Assembly: GCA_964591245.1 (NCBI GenBank)
Contig: CAZPZZ010000053.1
Location: 1 to 24,694, forward strand
DNA: 24,694 nt
From: CAZPZZ01 sp964591245
Lineage (GTDB): Bacteria; Acidobacteriota; Vicinamibacteria; Vicinamibacterales; UBA8438
Direction: 5' to 3'
Below are positions 6,968 through 15,317 of the stretch, piece by piece; the stretch's first letter is position 1; each line of letters starts with the position of its first letter. The notes beneath the pieces are model-generated. The model ran no database searches. It saw only the letters and a program-made list of their open reading frames with translations, and had not been told where the DNA came from. A program made the translations under genes and the position numbers.

Positions 6968-8395
6968 TCACGCGTCGAAACGGTTCAGGAACTGCGGATT
7001 GCGTTGGGCTAGTGCGCCGTAAATCCGTAGGCAGATGTCTGTCCACTCGCGAATCCAGTCACAGTAATGCAGGTTCGGGCGCTCGCTTGAACCGTATCGT
7101 GTATGTGCTTCATGATAGCACCCGCCTGAGCAGAGTGGGCGCGCCCAGCAGGTGTGGCAATCCGTCTTGTTCGCAAGATGGTGGCGTTCGAGAAACTCTG
7201 TCTGGGCGTGACGGTCGATGCCATCGGTCACCGACCCGAGCCGATGCTCGTCTGAACCCGCGAAGCGGTGACACAAACCCACGTCCCCACCGGTGGCGAC
7301 CCCCATGAGACCCAGCCCGGCCCCGCAGGGATATGCCTTGCTAAGCCCTTTGTGGATTTCTTCGAGCGTCTCGCTGACATTGGAGAATCCGTGATGACGT
7401 CCAGTGACAGCCGATTCGAGGAATTCGTCGGCGAGTGTCTTGAATTGGGCCACCATGTGATCGAATCCTGACCCGTCGAGCGCGTACTCGCGCGAGGGGG
7501 ATGTCGTGACGGGCGCGAATCCAACCTCCCGGAAACCGATTTCGTCGGTCAGGTGACGGTAGATACTGAGAATGTCTGTCACTTGCGATGTCAGCGTGAC
7601 CCTGGCGCCAATCGGTCGGCTGTGATGCCGGGCCAACAATTCGCGCACGCGAGGAAGAAGCACGTCGTAGCTACCCCCACCGTCATGGAAGACGCGAAAT
7701 TTGTTCTGGAGCTCTCGAGGGCCGTCGATAGATACCGTGACCGCGACGTCGTGGTCGGCGAGGAATTCGATCATCTCGCTTGTCAGGAGCGTCGCGTTCG
7801 TGGTGAGGTTGAATTCCACGTGTTTGCCGCGTTCGGCGGCAAGAGCGCGGGCATAGGGTACGACCTGGCTGAGGACCGGAAAATTCATCAAGGTCTCGCC
7901 GCCGAAGAAGCTCACGTGCACAACCTGGTTGTCGCCTGATTCGGCAAACAAGAGGTCGACGCTTTGTTTCGCCGTCTCCTCGCTCATGAACTTCGGTTGT
8001 GATCCGTTTGTCGTATCGACGATTTTGTCCTCGCTGTACTCGTAGCAGTAGGCGCAACTCAGGTTGCACTGGTTCGTCACGTTGAGTACCGCGGTCGTGA
8101 GGGGGAACGGCGTGAGAGGAATCACCTTCGGGGAGGGAGGCGGAGGAGCCGCTACAGGTCTGATTGCCCGGACTTCCTCGAGTTCCTTCAGCGTTTGCTC
8201 CAGATCGGTGTCCGGGAATCGAGAGCCGAGGCTTTCCACGAGGTTTTCTCGCTCGCGGGGGTGTGTTTCCAGTTCATCGAGTACCGCGCCGGCCGGGTCA
8301 TCAAGAGCGAACACCGCCGCGCTCGGCACTAGGTAGAGGAAGCGTTGACCAGCCGCCTCGAATGCGTGAAATTCGCCAACTCCGAGCAGGCTCAT
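6968..8395 (-). CDS. qhpD: radical SAM/SPASM maturase of QHNDH gamma subunit
   Basis: This is a 475-residue enzyme expected to form the intra-peptide thioether links between Cys and Asp/Glu side chains in QhpC. Residues 1-80 look like a PqqD-type leader-binding domain (FLYLVPSAAVFALDD, then an acidic helix). The radical SAM motif CNLSCAYC places C110, C114 and C117 as ligands of the SAM-binding 4Fe-4S cluster. A GGETLMNF motif follows. The C-terminal SPASM cysteines are C413, C416, C422, C426, C445 and C455 (CHTCWARPLCSGGC, HYCDW, DIC), ligands for auxiliary clusters. Its ATG overlaps the qhpA stop as ATGA (8392-8395). A longer open frame reaching 8524 is not needed and lies wholly inside qhpA. 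Length matches characterised QhpD proteins. Confidence 0.95.
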   Translation of the reverse strand: MSLLGVGEFHAFEAAGQRFLYLVPSAAVFALDDPAGAVLDELETHPRERENLVESLGSRFPDTDLEQTLKELEEVRAIRPVAAPPPPSPKVIPLTPFPLTTAVLNVTNQCNLSCAYCYEYSEDKIVDTTNGSQPKFMSEETAKQSVDLLFAESGDNQVVHVSFFGGETLMNFPVLSQVVPYARALAAERGKHVEFNLTTNATLLTSEMIEFLADHDVAVTVSIDGPRELQNKFRVFHDGGGSYDVLLPRVRELLARHHSRPIGARVTLTSQVTDILSIYRHLTDEIGFREVGFAPVTTSPSREYALDGSGFDHMVAQFKTLADEFLESAVTGRHHGFSNVSETLEEIHKGLSKAYPCGAGLGLMGVATGGDVGLCHRFAGSDEHRLGSVTDGIDRHAQTEFLERHHLANKTDCHTCWARPLCSGGCYHEAHTRYGSSERPNLHYCDWIREWTDICLRIYGALAQRNPQFLNRFDA

Positions 8396-10092
8396 GGTTG
8401 CTCCACCGCGGTTGGATCCCAGCGCATGTAGAGCGGCACCGTGACCAGTAGATGCGCTCGCGCTCGGAGGGTGTTCCCACCGTTCCCGTTTGTCGCTTCC
8501 TGTTGGTACGCGGCGACCACCCATACATCGCCGACATTATTCCGGTTGCCGCTGCGTTCTGCGTTGGGGCCATCCACAGCGGGGGTGAAGCGACCTTGCT
8601 GGTCGAGGGCGCCGACATAGCGGAGGTCGTCATCGCCGACAGTGACCGCATATTCTTCTAGTGACCAGTCGACGTCCATCAGTCCGAGATCAAGGTCGTC
8701 CCCGGTGCTTGGTTCACCGTCTGGGCCGTTGTGATAGCCATGCGCTTCGAATTGTTGATACTGCTTCGGAAATCGTATCCCGCCGATCCTGGCCATGCCA
8801 GCCTGAGGAGTGACGGTGAGTCGATGGACGCGGTCGTAAACGGTGAGGGCGTCCGAGCGTGATGCCGGATCGAGAAACAGATCGCGCACGCCAACGGCGG
8901 CCTCTGGGGCAATACGGATCCGTGCGTCTACCCGGTTCTGTGACGCACCGAGGACCGCGACGACGGTAATTCCTGGACCTAGGTCGAGAGTTCCGGTGTT
9001 CGCCAGGTTCTGTCCGAAGATCCGGATTGTTTCGTTGGTGCCGACGCGGAGAGACGGAGGGTGTACTCCTGCGACGACGGGCTCCGTTGTGATCCGCTCT
9101 AGCGTGACGTCTAGCCCGTCCTCATCATACCCACCGGTGAACCATCGGCCGGTCATGCGCTGCCAGCCGCGCTCGATGAACATGACTTCACGCAGGCCGT
9201 CGTTGGTATCGTTGGTATCTAGGGAGCGTCCGCGCCACTGAAAGCCAGTGTAAATGATGGCTCGACCGGTTCGGGTAACCGCTCGGCCATCCCGGGCATA
9301 CACATACGTGGTGGCCGTCGTGAATTCGTCTTCGGTATCGGGAACAGGGGCAATGTCCACCCGGCCGTAGACCGGACCGAGTCCAGGCGCGTGTCCACGG
9401 AGTAGCCATGCACCACCTACGCGCGCAGGTCGTTGGGTTGCAGACCAGGCGGCCCATTCCGGCGTCTCGAAGGGAAGTTCTGTTGAGAAATGGCTAATCG
9501 CTTGATCGACAGGTTCCGGCTCGTCGCTTGGAGCTCCGGTTCGTGTGAACGATTGGAAATCTACGAAAAAGTAATAGCCGCGGTGCATCGCCATGAGCAG
9601 CGACCATTCGTCGTCGGTTCGGCGTTGGCTGAGCACGCGGCCCAATGAGTGGCATTGGGTGCAGGTCTGCTGGATGTCCGGGTCCTTGTAGGGCTGGTCG
9701 TCGGCTCGCCGCTCAGCTTCATATGCGGCTGCTTGGGCCTCCTCGGGAGCAAGGCCGAGCGTGTTGGAGAGATACTTGACAACCTCTCGGGCCGTCTCCG
9801 GGGCGAGATCGATGTTGTTGAGCGTTACCATGCGCCGAATGGTTTGTTGCCAGCCCTCAGGCGTGGTCCGCCGAAACGAGATGCGAGACATCAGACCTGC
9901 GTCGTCCGACGCGTGGCACGAGCCGCAGGCCTGTTGCACCGTCTCGTTGTGGATCGGCAGCCCAGGGCCGTTCTCGTTCGTCACCGGTTGTGCAATGGAG
10001 GACGTAGCGGTTACGACGGACAGCAAGAGAAGCAAGGCTATGCCGCGAAAAGAGAGGTGAGGATGCGTAACGCCGTCGTCTGCAAATGACAT
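8392..10092 (-). CDS. qhpA: quinohemoprotein amine dehydrogenase alpha subunit (diheme)
   Basis: This is the large periplasmic subunit, 566 residues. A signal peptide with a hydrophobic core at about 16-30 ends at SSIAQ (cleavage after A34). Two heme c sites follow: CGSCH (C56, C59, H60) and CTQCH (C144, C147, H148). This N-terminal diheme domain relays electrons from the tryptophylquinone to an outside acceptor. The rest is beta-rich, including an IPT-like stretch (HPPSLRVGTNETIRIFGQNL), and fits the alpha domains II to IV of QHNDH. Its stop overlaps the qhpD start. Upstream, 116 bases separate it from qhpG, enough for its own promoter. The ATG follows GGAA. Generic diheme cytochromes are the alternative, but the multi-domain tail and the neighbours make QHNDH alpha very likely. 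Confidence 0.95.
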   Translation of the reverse strand: MSFADDGVTHPHLSFRGIALLLLLSVVTATSSIAQPVTNENGPGLPIHNETVQQACGSCHASDDAGLMSRISFRRTTPEGWQQTIRRMVTLNNIDLAPETAREVVKYLSNTLGLAPEEAQAAAYEAERRADDQPYKDPDIQQTCTQCHSLGRVLSQRRTDDEWSLLMAMHRGYYFFVDFQSFTRTGAPSDEPEPVDQAISHFSTELPFETPEWAAWSATQRPARVGGAWLLRGHAPGLGPVYGRVDIAPVPDTEDEFTTATTYVYARDGRAVTRTGRAIIYTGFQWRGRSLDTNDTNDGLREVMFIERGWQRMTGRWFTGGYDEDGLDVTLERITTEPVVAGVHPPSLRVGTNETIRIFGQNLANTGTLDLGPGITVVAVLGASQNRVDARIRIAPEAAVGVRDLFLDPASRSDALTVYDRVHRLTVTPQAGMARIGGIRFPKQYQQFEAHGYHNGPDGEPSTGDDLDLGLMDVDWSLEEYAVTVGDDDLRYVGALDQQGRFTPAVDGPNAERSGNRNNVGDVWVVAAYQQEATNGNGGNTLRARAHLLVTVPLYMRWDPTAVEQP

Positions 10093-10208
10093 AAGGATTC
10101 CGTTGGGTCATTTGTAGCACAGGATGCTGGATCGCGAAACCACGTTGTTGTGAATACCTCGAGTCCGACGGCTTTTGACCCTTGCGAGTCTGGTGTGGGA
10201 CGAGCCGA

Positions 10209-11747
10209 TCAGCGCGAGGAGATGTGCCGAAGTGCGCCTTTGGCGATCAGTACCGACAGCACGCCGAGAAAATCAGATAGGTTCACTGGGGTATGACGCT
10301 GGTTGTACGCTTCGTAGAGATCCGGGACATGCTCGTAATGAGGGGCTATCTCGATCAGTCCTACGAGATCGATCTCGCGGAGGAAACGGATACCTCGACC
10401 CTGTCGTGTCCATCCGGCCACGACGAGTTGGTCTTCCATGATTATGCGGTGTGTCGTTACTGCCGGACGACGTGCAAGCTGCGCTTGCGCGCCGAGTTCC
10501 AGATGGAGTTTCTGACTCTGCCGTAGGTCCGTGAACGCGGCTTGGACACTTCGATCGTGGCGTAGTTGGTCGATGTCGACGGCGGCCCCTTCAGGGGTGT
10601 CGCCGGTGCCTGGGGCATCGGGTGCTGCACGGCCTGTCCAGAAGGGATGCAGGTGCTCTTCGGCAACGTCGGCAAAGAAACGCTGAGATTGGATGGCGAG
10701 TGCAGTGTGCATCTCACCTTCTCGTTCGTTGAAGAGTTTGGCGGCAGCGGCAGCCAGAGAGGTATCCGTCAACGATGTGTGCACGACGACTGCAGCCAGC
10801 CAGGCAGAAGCCAGCGCTTTCTTGACGCCATAGGATGAGATTGGGTCGATAAATGAACCCGCATCGCCCACGAGAAGGAGGCCAGGGGCGGAATATCGGC
10901 GTGCGTGGTAGAGCGAGGCATTACAGCCCCAGGGCGGGACTTCCGAGACGGCGCCCTCGAGCATCGGGCCCAATGCGGTCGTCTTGGAGAGCTCTGCGAG
11001 ATAGCGGGTGGTAGCCTCTGGACTACGATCGAGGTCCGTGAGGTGGGGGTCTACCATGACGGTGACATAGCGTCGGGTGGGGCTGACCGGGACTGACCAG
11101 GCCCAGCCGTCGTCGTAGGCTTCGACGAGCGTATGTGTGTCATCGGGGACATTCCACCCGGAATCACGCGTCCAGACACCCGTGAGGGCAAGCGTGGTGC
11201 GAGCCATGTCGCGCACTCTGTAGCCCCGACGTGCAATGAGGCCCGACCGGCCAGAGCAGTCGAGGATGAAGTTTGTTTCGACGGCATGGGACATCCCGTC
11301 CGACGTCGAGTAGCGGACTGTGCCAGGGCTCGTCCCTGGCCTGGCGTGGGCCGGAGGTAGCGTGGCGTCTCGCACGACGGCATCGGCTCGTAGTTGTGCA
11401 CCGGCACCTTCGGCCATGGCGAGCAGTTGTGTGTCAAATCGGTGGCGTTCAACTTGGAGACCGGTAGCGCCGTCGGCAAATCGTTCAGAGCGCCTGGTAC
11501 GGTCTCCCCACCAAACCGTGTTGCCAGTGCTTGTCAGACAATCAGCGTTTTCGACCGCTTGACTGGCACCGACAAGGTCGAGCAATTTGCGGGCGCTCGG
11601 CGGTAGCGATTCGCCGAGGGATCGCCGGGGTTCTGGGCGTTTGGTGAGCAACAGGGCCGTGTGGCCCCAATGTGCGAGTAGCCGGGCAACCACCGCTCCG
11701 GCAGGTCCTCCCCCGATGATCACCGCATCGATGGGTTTTCGTGCCAT
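10209..11747 (-). CDS. qhpG: FAD-dependent monooxygenase for CTQ biogenesis
   Basis: This is a 512-residue flavoprotein of the halogenase/hydroxylase group. An N-terminal Rossmann FAD motif VIIGGGPAGAVVARLL (residues 9-24) is followed by SLGESLPPSARKLLDLVG (resembling the GES.PP motif of flavin hydroxylases and tryptophan halogenases), FILDCSGRSG, and the second FAD motif LLLVGDAGSFIDPISSYGVKKA with GD at 294-295. In characterised loci QhpG hydroxylates the cofactor Trp of QhpC after QhpD has linked it. No signal peptide is seen at this start, so it should be cytoplasmic. I chose ATG 11747 because it begins eight residues before the FAD fold. The open frame extends to 11945 through non-conserved sequence and would leave almost no room for a divergent promoter. 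It is the first gene of the minus-strand series. Confidence 0.92.
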   Translation of the reverse strand: MARKPIDAVIIGGGPAGAVVARLLAHWGHTALLLTKRPEPRRSLGESLPPSARKLLDLVGASQAVENADCLTSTGNTVWWGDRTRRSERFADGATGLQVERHRFDTQLLAMAEGAGAQLRADAVVRDATLPPAHARPGTSPGTVRYSTSDGMSHAVETNFILDCSGRSGLIARRGYRVRDMARTTLALTGVWTRDSGWNVPDDTHTLVEAYDDGWAWSVPVSPTRRYVTVMVDPHLTDLDRSPEATTRYLAELSKTTALGPMLEGAVSEVPPWGCNASLYHARRYSAPGLLLVGDAGSFIDPISSYGVKKALASAWLAAVVVHTSLTDTSLAAAAAKLFNEREGEMHTALAIQSQRFFADVAEEHLHPFWTGRAAPDAPGTGDTPEGAAVDIDQLRHDRSVQAAFTDLRQSQKLHLELGAQAQLARRPAVTTHRIIMEDQLVVAGWTRQGRGIRFLREIDLVGLIEIAPHYEHVPDLYEAYNQRHTPVNLSDFLGVLSVLIAKGALRHISSR

Positions 11748-11969
11748 GCGATCATTGTCTCTCGAAGAGCTGGAGTTGGAGATTTCGGGTTGACCGTCCA
11801 AGAGCATACTCGGTTCGAACCTGGTACAGGGTACGCTGAGTAGGCGCTCGACGAGATGGCACTTCGGCGCCATGCTGACGGTGCTCGTTGCCGGCGTGAC
11901 GAGGGGAACATGTGTGAATACAGCGGTGTCTCGTACCATGCACACGACACAAACGGGCGGTAGGAACTG
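11748..11969. promoter_or_regulatory. divergent promoter region between qhpG and qhpF
   Basis: These 222 bases separate the two back-to-back qhp transcripts and should carry promoters for both. GGTTCGAACC at 11812-11821 is a perfect 10-base palindrome and a possible operator. Nearby are a direct repeat GGTAC-AG-GGTAC (11823-11834) and ATGGC/GCCAT (11855-11872). Known loci use an AraC-type activator, QhpR, but none is encoded in the window. No convincing -35/-10 pair was found. Confidence 0.4.
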
Positions 11970-13709
11970 ATGACAACTGGTTGGGACCCATCCGTGCGCA
12001 GTGCACTGGCCTACCTGGTGCCGTATTGGGGACGTTTGGTCGGCGTCATCGCATTGAGCCTGTTGTCCACCGGATCATCGCTCTTGGTTCCGCTCCTCTC
12101 GCGGTCGCTCGTCGACCGAGCGATTCTTGGCGCTGATAGCAGCGCACTCTTACAGATCGTATTGCTCTTCGTTGTCATCACGGTCCTAGGTTTCGGGCTG
12201 AATGTTGTGAGCGGTCTCCTGTATACCCGAGTCTCCGCGGAAATCTTGTTTGATATGCGGTTGGTGCTGTATCGACATCTGCAGCGGCTCTCGCCGCGGT
12301 TCTACGCACGCACCCGCTTTGGCGACATCATGTCCCGCTTGAACAACGATATTGGAGAGATACAGCGGGTGGCTGCAGAAGTGGTGCTGGCTTGGGTCGG
12401 GAACGTCCTGTTCTTGATCGGGACGATCGGAATGTTGGCGTATCTCGATTTTCGCCTATTCCTGTTGGGAATCGCCCTGCTTCCGGTGAGCCTGTGGGCG
12501 CTGGTGCATTACCGGCGTCGGTTAGAGGGGAGGGTTGCCGTTCTACGGGAACGGAGTGCCGATATTGGAAGTTTTCTGATCGAAACGTTGCAGGCAATCA
12601 AACTCGTAGTTACTGCGAATGCGCAAGAACGTGAGGTTGGTCGGTTTCGACGTCGGAACGATCGGTTTATCGAGGCGCTCATGGCGATGCAACGAACGAC
12701 GTATCTTTCGGGCGGGTTGCCCGGGGTGATCCTGTCGGGAAGCACGGCGTTGGTGTTCCTTGTAGGGGGGCAGCGGGTCATCGACGGAGCCCTGACCTTG
12801 GGAACACTGGTTGCGTTCATGGCGTATCAGTTACGACTATTTGGTCCGGTTCAGGCCTTGATGGGCTTGTATGCGAGTCTGGCCACGGTCAAGGTCTCCC
12901 TTGGCCGTGTGCAGGAGATTCTGTCTGTTTCCCCGGAGGTGGTTGATGCTCCGGACGCGGCTCCGTTACAGAATGTGGCGGGCGCGCTCGATCTTGACGA
13001 TGTAAGTTTTTCCTTCCAACGAGGTGCTCCGGTGCTGGAACAAGTCGACTTGCACGTGCCGGCGGGTACGAGTCTAGCCATCGTGGGCCCGAGTGGCGCC
13101 GGTAAGAGTACCATCGCTGACCTGGTGCTACGTTTACTGGATCCCGACGAGGGAGCGGTCAGATTGGATGGACGCGATCTTCGTGCAGTGCCGCTTGCCG
13201 ATCTGCGGGCGTGTATTGCGTTGGTCGAACAAGAGCCCGTGATGTTTCATGCGTCAGTCGCGGACAATATTCGGTACGCGCGACCCGAAGCGACGGCCGC
13301 GGAGGTCGAAGAGGCGGGCCGTACCGCCGGGTTGGCATCGTTTGTTGACCGGTTACCCGATGGGTACGCCACAACCCTCGGTGAGCGGGGGACAGCGTGT
13401 TCGGCGGGAGAGCGGCAGCGTGTCGCAGTGGCGCGCGCGTTGCTGGCAGCGCCTGCGGTGCTGGTGCTCGATGAGCCCACTGCGTCGCTCGATCCCGAGT
13501 CTGAGCAACTGGTTGCGGCTGGCTTCGAAACGGTCATGAATGGGAGGACCACCATTCTCATTACTCATCGCCCGGCGCTGGCCAAACGGGCGGACCGCGT
13601 TGCCGTTCTCGACGGCGCACGGGTTGTCGAAGAGGGCACACCGGCTGAGTTGATGGCGAATAACGGACGATTTGCGCGGTTGTTCACCGGTCAGGGGTCC
13701 GAGGGGTGA
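11970..13709 (+). CDS. qhpF: ABC exporter for QHNDH gamma subunit
   Basis: This is a 579-residue half-transporter with membrane and ATPase domains fused. Residues 20-310 hold about six membrane helices of the type I exporter fold. The nucleotide-binding domain has Walker A GPSGAGKST (373-381), Q-loop VEQEPVMF (Q421), a signature motif CSAGERQR (477-484), Walker B VLVLDEPTASLD (497-508) and switch His in ITHRP. The signature is CSAGE instead of the usual LSGGQ. No C39 peptidase domain precedes the membrane part, in line with a separate leader protease. In known systems QhpF exports the cross-linked gamma subunit. TAGGA lies just before the ATG. Its stop overlaps the qhpE start as GTGA (13706-13709). 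In isolation it would be called MsbA-like. Confidence 0.9.
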   Translation: MTTGWDPSVRSALAYLVPYWGRLVGVIALSLLSTGSSLLVPLLSRSLVDRAILGADSSALLQIVLLFVVITVLGFGLNVVSGLLYTRVSAEILFDMRLVLYRHLQRLSPRFYARTRFGDIMSRLNNDIGEIQRVAAEVVLAWVGNVLFLIGTIGMLAYLDFRLFLLGIALLPVSLWALVHYRRRLEGRVAVLRERSADIGSFLIETLQAIKLVVTANAQEREVGRFRRRNDRFIEALMAMQRTTYLSGGLPGVILSGSTALVFLVGGQRVIDGALTLGTLVAFMAYQLRLFGPVQALMGLYASLATVKVSLGRVQEILSVSPEVVDAPDAAPLQNVAGALDLDDVSFSFQRGAPVLEQVDLHVPAGTSLAIVGPSGAGKSTIADLVLRLLDPDEGAVRLDGRDLRAVPLADLRACIALVEQEPVMFHASVADNIRYARPEATAAEVEEAGRTAGLASFVDRLPDGYATTLGERGTACSAGERQRVAVARALLAAPAVLVLDEPTASLDPESEQLVAAGFETVMNGRTTILITHRPALAKRADRVAVLDGARVVEEGTPAELMANNGRFARLFTGQGSEG

Positions 13710-14413
13710 GACCGCTTCGAGTTGCAGTCATCGACAGTGGGATTAATCCAGGGCATCCGCATATTGGTTCGGTGTCAGGGGGGGTCCGGCTGAACGCAGA
13801 GCAACCGGCTGACACGGATTTCATCGATCGGCTCGGACATGGGACAGCAGTCGCAGCCGCGATCCACGAGCGGGCGCCACGGGCAGAACTGTTTGCCGTG
13901 CGGGTGTTCGAACGAGAATTGTCGGCGTCAATCCACTTACTCGTCGGCGGAATTGACTGGGCGGCGGCCCGTCAAGTTGATTTGATCAACCTTAGTCTCG
14001 GGACTGTTAACCCGGATCACGCGGGTGTGTTGCGCGGGGCTATTGAACGTGCCATCTCGGCTGGGGCGTTGGTGGTGTCGGCTGGGCGCCACCAGGGGCA
14101 GACATTTCTTCCTGGAACGCTGGACGGTGTGCTTGGGGTTGAACTCGATTGGGAGTGTCCGCGGCTTTCTGTGAGGGTAAGCGACGTAGGTGGCACCACT
14201 GTGTGCCGGGCGTCCGGTTATCCCCGACCAGTGCCAGGCTTACCCCGCGAGCGGAATTTGAAGGGACTCAGTTTTGCTGTTGCCAATGTCACGGGTGTGC
14301 TGGCGCGAGAGTTGAGGCCCGCCGCGCGTCCTACTGTGGACATGGCGCTGACGCTGCTTCGCGAGTCTGAGGGTATCGCGACCCTGTGGGAAAGAGGAGC
14401 CGATTCGCATTAA
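13706..14413 (+). CDS. qhpE: subtilisin-like protease, QhpC leader peptidase
   Basis: This is a compact S8-family serine protease of 235 residues with no signal peptide or propeptide. The triad is readable: D10 (VAVIDSGINPGHP), H45 (RLGHGTAVAA) and S189 (GLSFAVANVTG). The LINLSLG strand lies at 93-99. At the position where subtilisins have the oxyanion-hole Asn (AAGN), this protein reads VSAGRHQG, so Arg128 replaces it. In characterised loci QhpE removes the gamma-subunit leader and is known to be an unusual, intracellular subtilisin relative. The GTG start overlaps the qhpF stop, so the two are translated together. The small size and missing secretion signal separate it from nutritional subtilisins. 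Only the context identifies the substrate. Confidence 0.9.
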   Translation: MRPLRVAVIDSGINPGHPHIGSVSGGVRLNAEQPADTDFIDRLGHGTAVAAAIHERAPRAELFAVRVFERELSASIHLLVGGIDWAAARQVDLINLSLGTVNPDHAGVLRGAIERAISAGALVVSAGRHQGQTFLPGTLDGVLGVELDWECPRLSVRVSDVGGTTVCRASGYPRPVPGLPRERNLKGLSFAVANVTGVLARELRPAARPTVDMALTLLRESEGIATLWERGADSH

Positions 14414-14543
14414 CGCGACGCGTCTTGGTGGGAGATGCGTGAGGGGGAGGCGTGCGCATCGGCTCTGAGCGCCGGTGCCACGCGAACGGTTGTGGGGCGC
14501 TCTTCCTGCACGGAGGAAGGAGTGCACCCTCAAGGGTGGAAGC

Positions 14544-14572
14544 CGCCGGTCCCCTCGAAGAGAGGACCGGCG
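14544..14572. terminator. hairpin between convergent qhpE and cytochrome c genes
   Basis: CGCCGGTCC (14544-14552) and GGACCGGCG (14564-14572) form a perfect nine-pair GC-rich stem with an 11-base loop, nine bases past the cytochrome stop. No T run follows on either strand, so intrinsic termination is uncertain. A smaller hairpin, CACCCT/AGGGTG, lies just to its left (14524-14537). Confidence 0.4.
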
Positions 14573-14581
14573 AACGGGTGT

Positions 14582-15067
14582 TTATTGTTCCTCGGTGATG
14601 GTGATCATCTCGAGGTCGTCGGTGTCGGATGAGAGTTCTGCGTCACCGGCTGGGACGTTGTTCTTCTGCAGGAGGTACGCGGAGATGTCGGCATAGCCAC
14701 CCGGGCTGAGGCTGGCCGGCGCTCCTTGCGGCATGGTGGTACGGATCGCAGTGTACATGTCGCTGATAGATAGATCGCTCCAGCGGAAGAAGAATGAAGA
14801 CCCGACCAGGGATGGTGCGATGCCGTCTCCCATGAGGTCATCGAGGTGGCAGGCCGCGCATTCCTGCTCGTAGGTCTGCATCCCGCGCTCCGCCTGTTCG
14901 TCGGTGTAGACCCCGTCCCAGATCGTTTGTTCTTGGGCAGCGACCGTGGTAGTCAGCGTACCAGTCGGTTCCGGCGTGATCACGAGGGACGCCGCAAAGG
15001 GGCACAATGACGCGATGAGCAAGGCCGCAATACGGCGACGACTCTGACCGGCAGACGGATTTCGCAT
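14582..15067 (-). CDS. secreted monoheme cytochrome c
   Basis: This is a 161-residue periplasmic class I cytochrome c. From ATG 15067 the protein has a basic start (SRRRIAALLIASLCPFAAS) and a hydrophobic stretch ending near VAAQ, a signal peptide. The heme site CAACH is at C70, C73 and H74, and a likely axial Met is M112 in RTTMPQGAPAS, followed by GGYADISAYLLQKNNVP, the usual C-terminal helix. An acidic tail completes it. ATG 15067 has AGGA and GAGG just upstream. The frame continues to 15115 without a good ribosome site. It lies tail-to-tail with qhpE and could accept electrons from QHNDH, as periplasmic cytochromes or azurin do elsewhere, but its placement on the other strand makes this only an inference. 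Confidence 0.9.
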   Translation of the reverse strand: MRNPSAGQSRRRIAALLIASLCPFAASLVITPEPTGTLTTTVAAQEQTIWDGVYTDEQAERGMQTYEQECAACHLDDLMGDGIAPSLVGSSFFFRWSDLSISDMYTAIRTTMPQGAPASLSPGGYADISAYLLQKNNVPAGDAELSSDTDDLEMITITEEQ

Positions 15068-15148
15068 TTTTCCTATACCTCGCATGTTGTGGCGGTTCGG
15101 AGCGGCCGTGGCCACTCTGGTTGTCGCCGGTGTCCTGCAATCCAGTGT

Positions 15149-15173
15149 GCCCGCTGGCCGAAGGCCAGTGGGC
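15149..15173. other. GC-rich hairpin in intergenic region
   Basis: GCCCGCTGGCC (15149-15159) pairs with GGCCAGTGGGC (15163-15173) around a GAA loop, 11 pairs with one wobble. It lies between the AIM24 gene stop and the cytochrome start, both on the minus strand. A second small stem, GCGGG/CCCGC, lies near 15224-15238. There is no T tail. It may attenuate read-through or shape the cytochrome leader. Confidence 0.35.
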
Positions 15174-15317
15174 CGCTAATGAAGCTCCTACCGGGGTAGT
15201 GCAACCGGCCTCCCACTGGGATGGCGGGCGGATCCCGCAAGGCTAGCCCATCAGCTAATCGAGTATACCATTCACCAGGGAGGCGCTGCGTCCCTCCATT
15301 GCGAGCTTTTCCTCTTG

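Noticed and set aside
8396..8524. N-terminal extension of QhpD upstream of ATG 8395
   Set aside because: It lies wholly inside qhpA. The ATGA overlap with the qhpA stop is a classic coupled start, and the RRE-like domain begins right after it.
11748..11945. N-terminal extension of QhpG by 66 residues
   Set aside because: FAD enzymes of this type begin just before the first beta strand. The extension is non-conserved in look, and its use would leave only 24 bases between the divergent genes.
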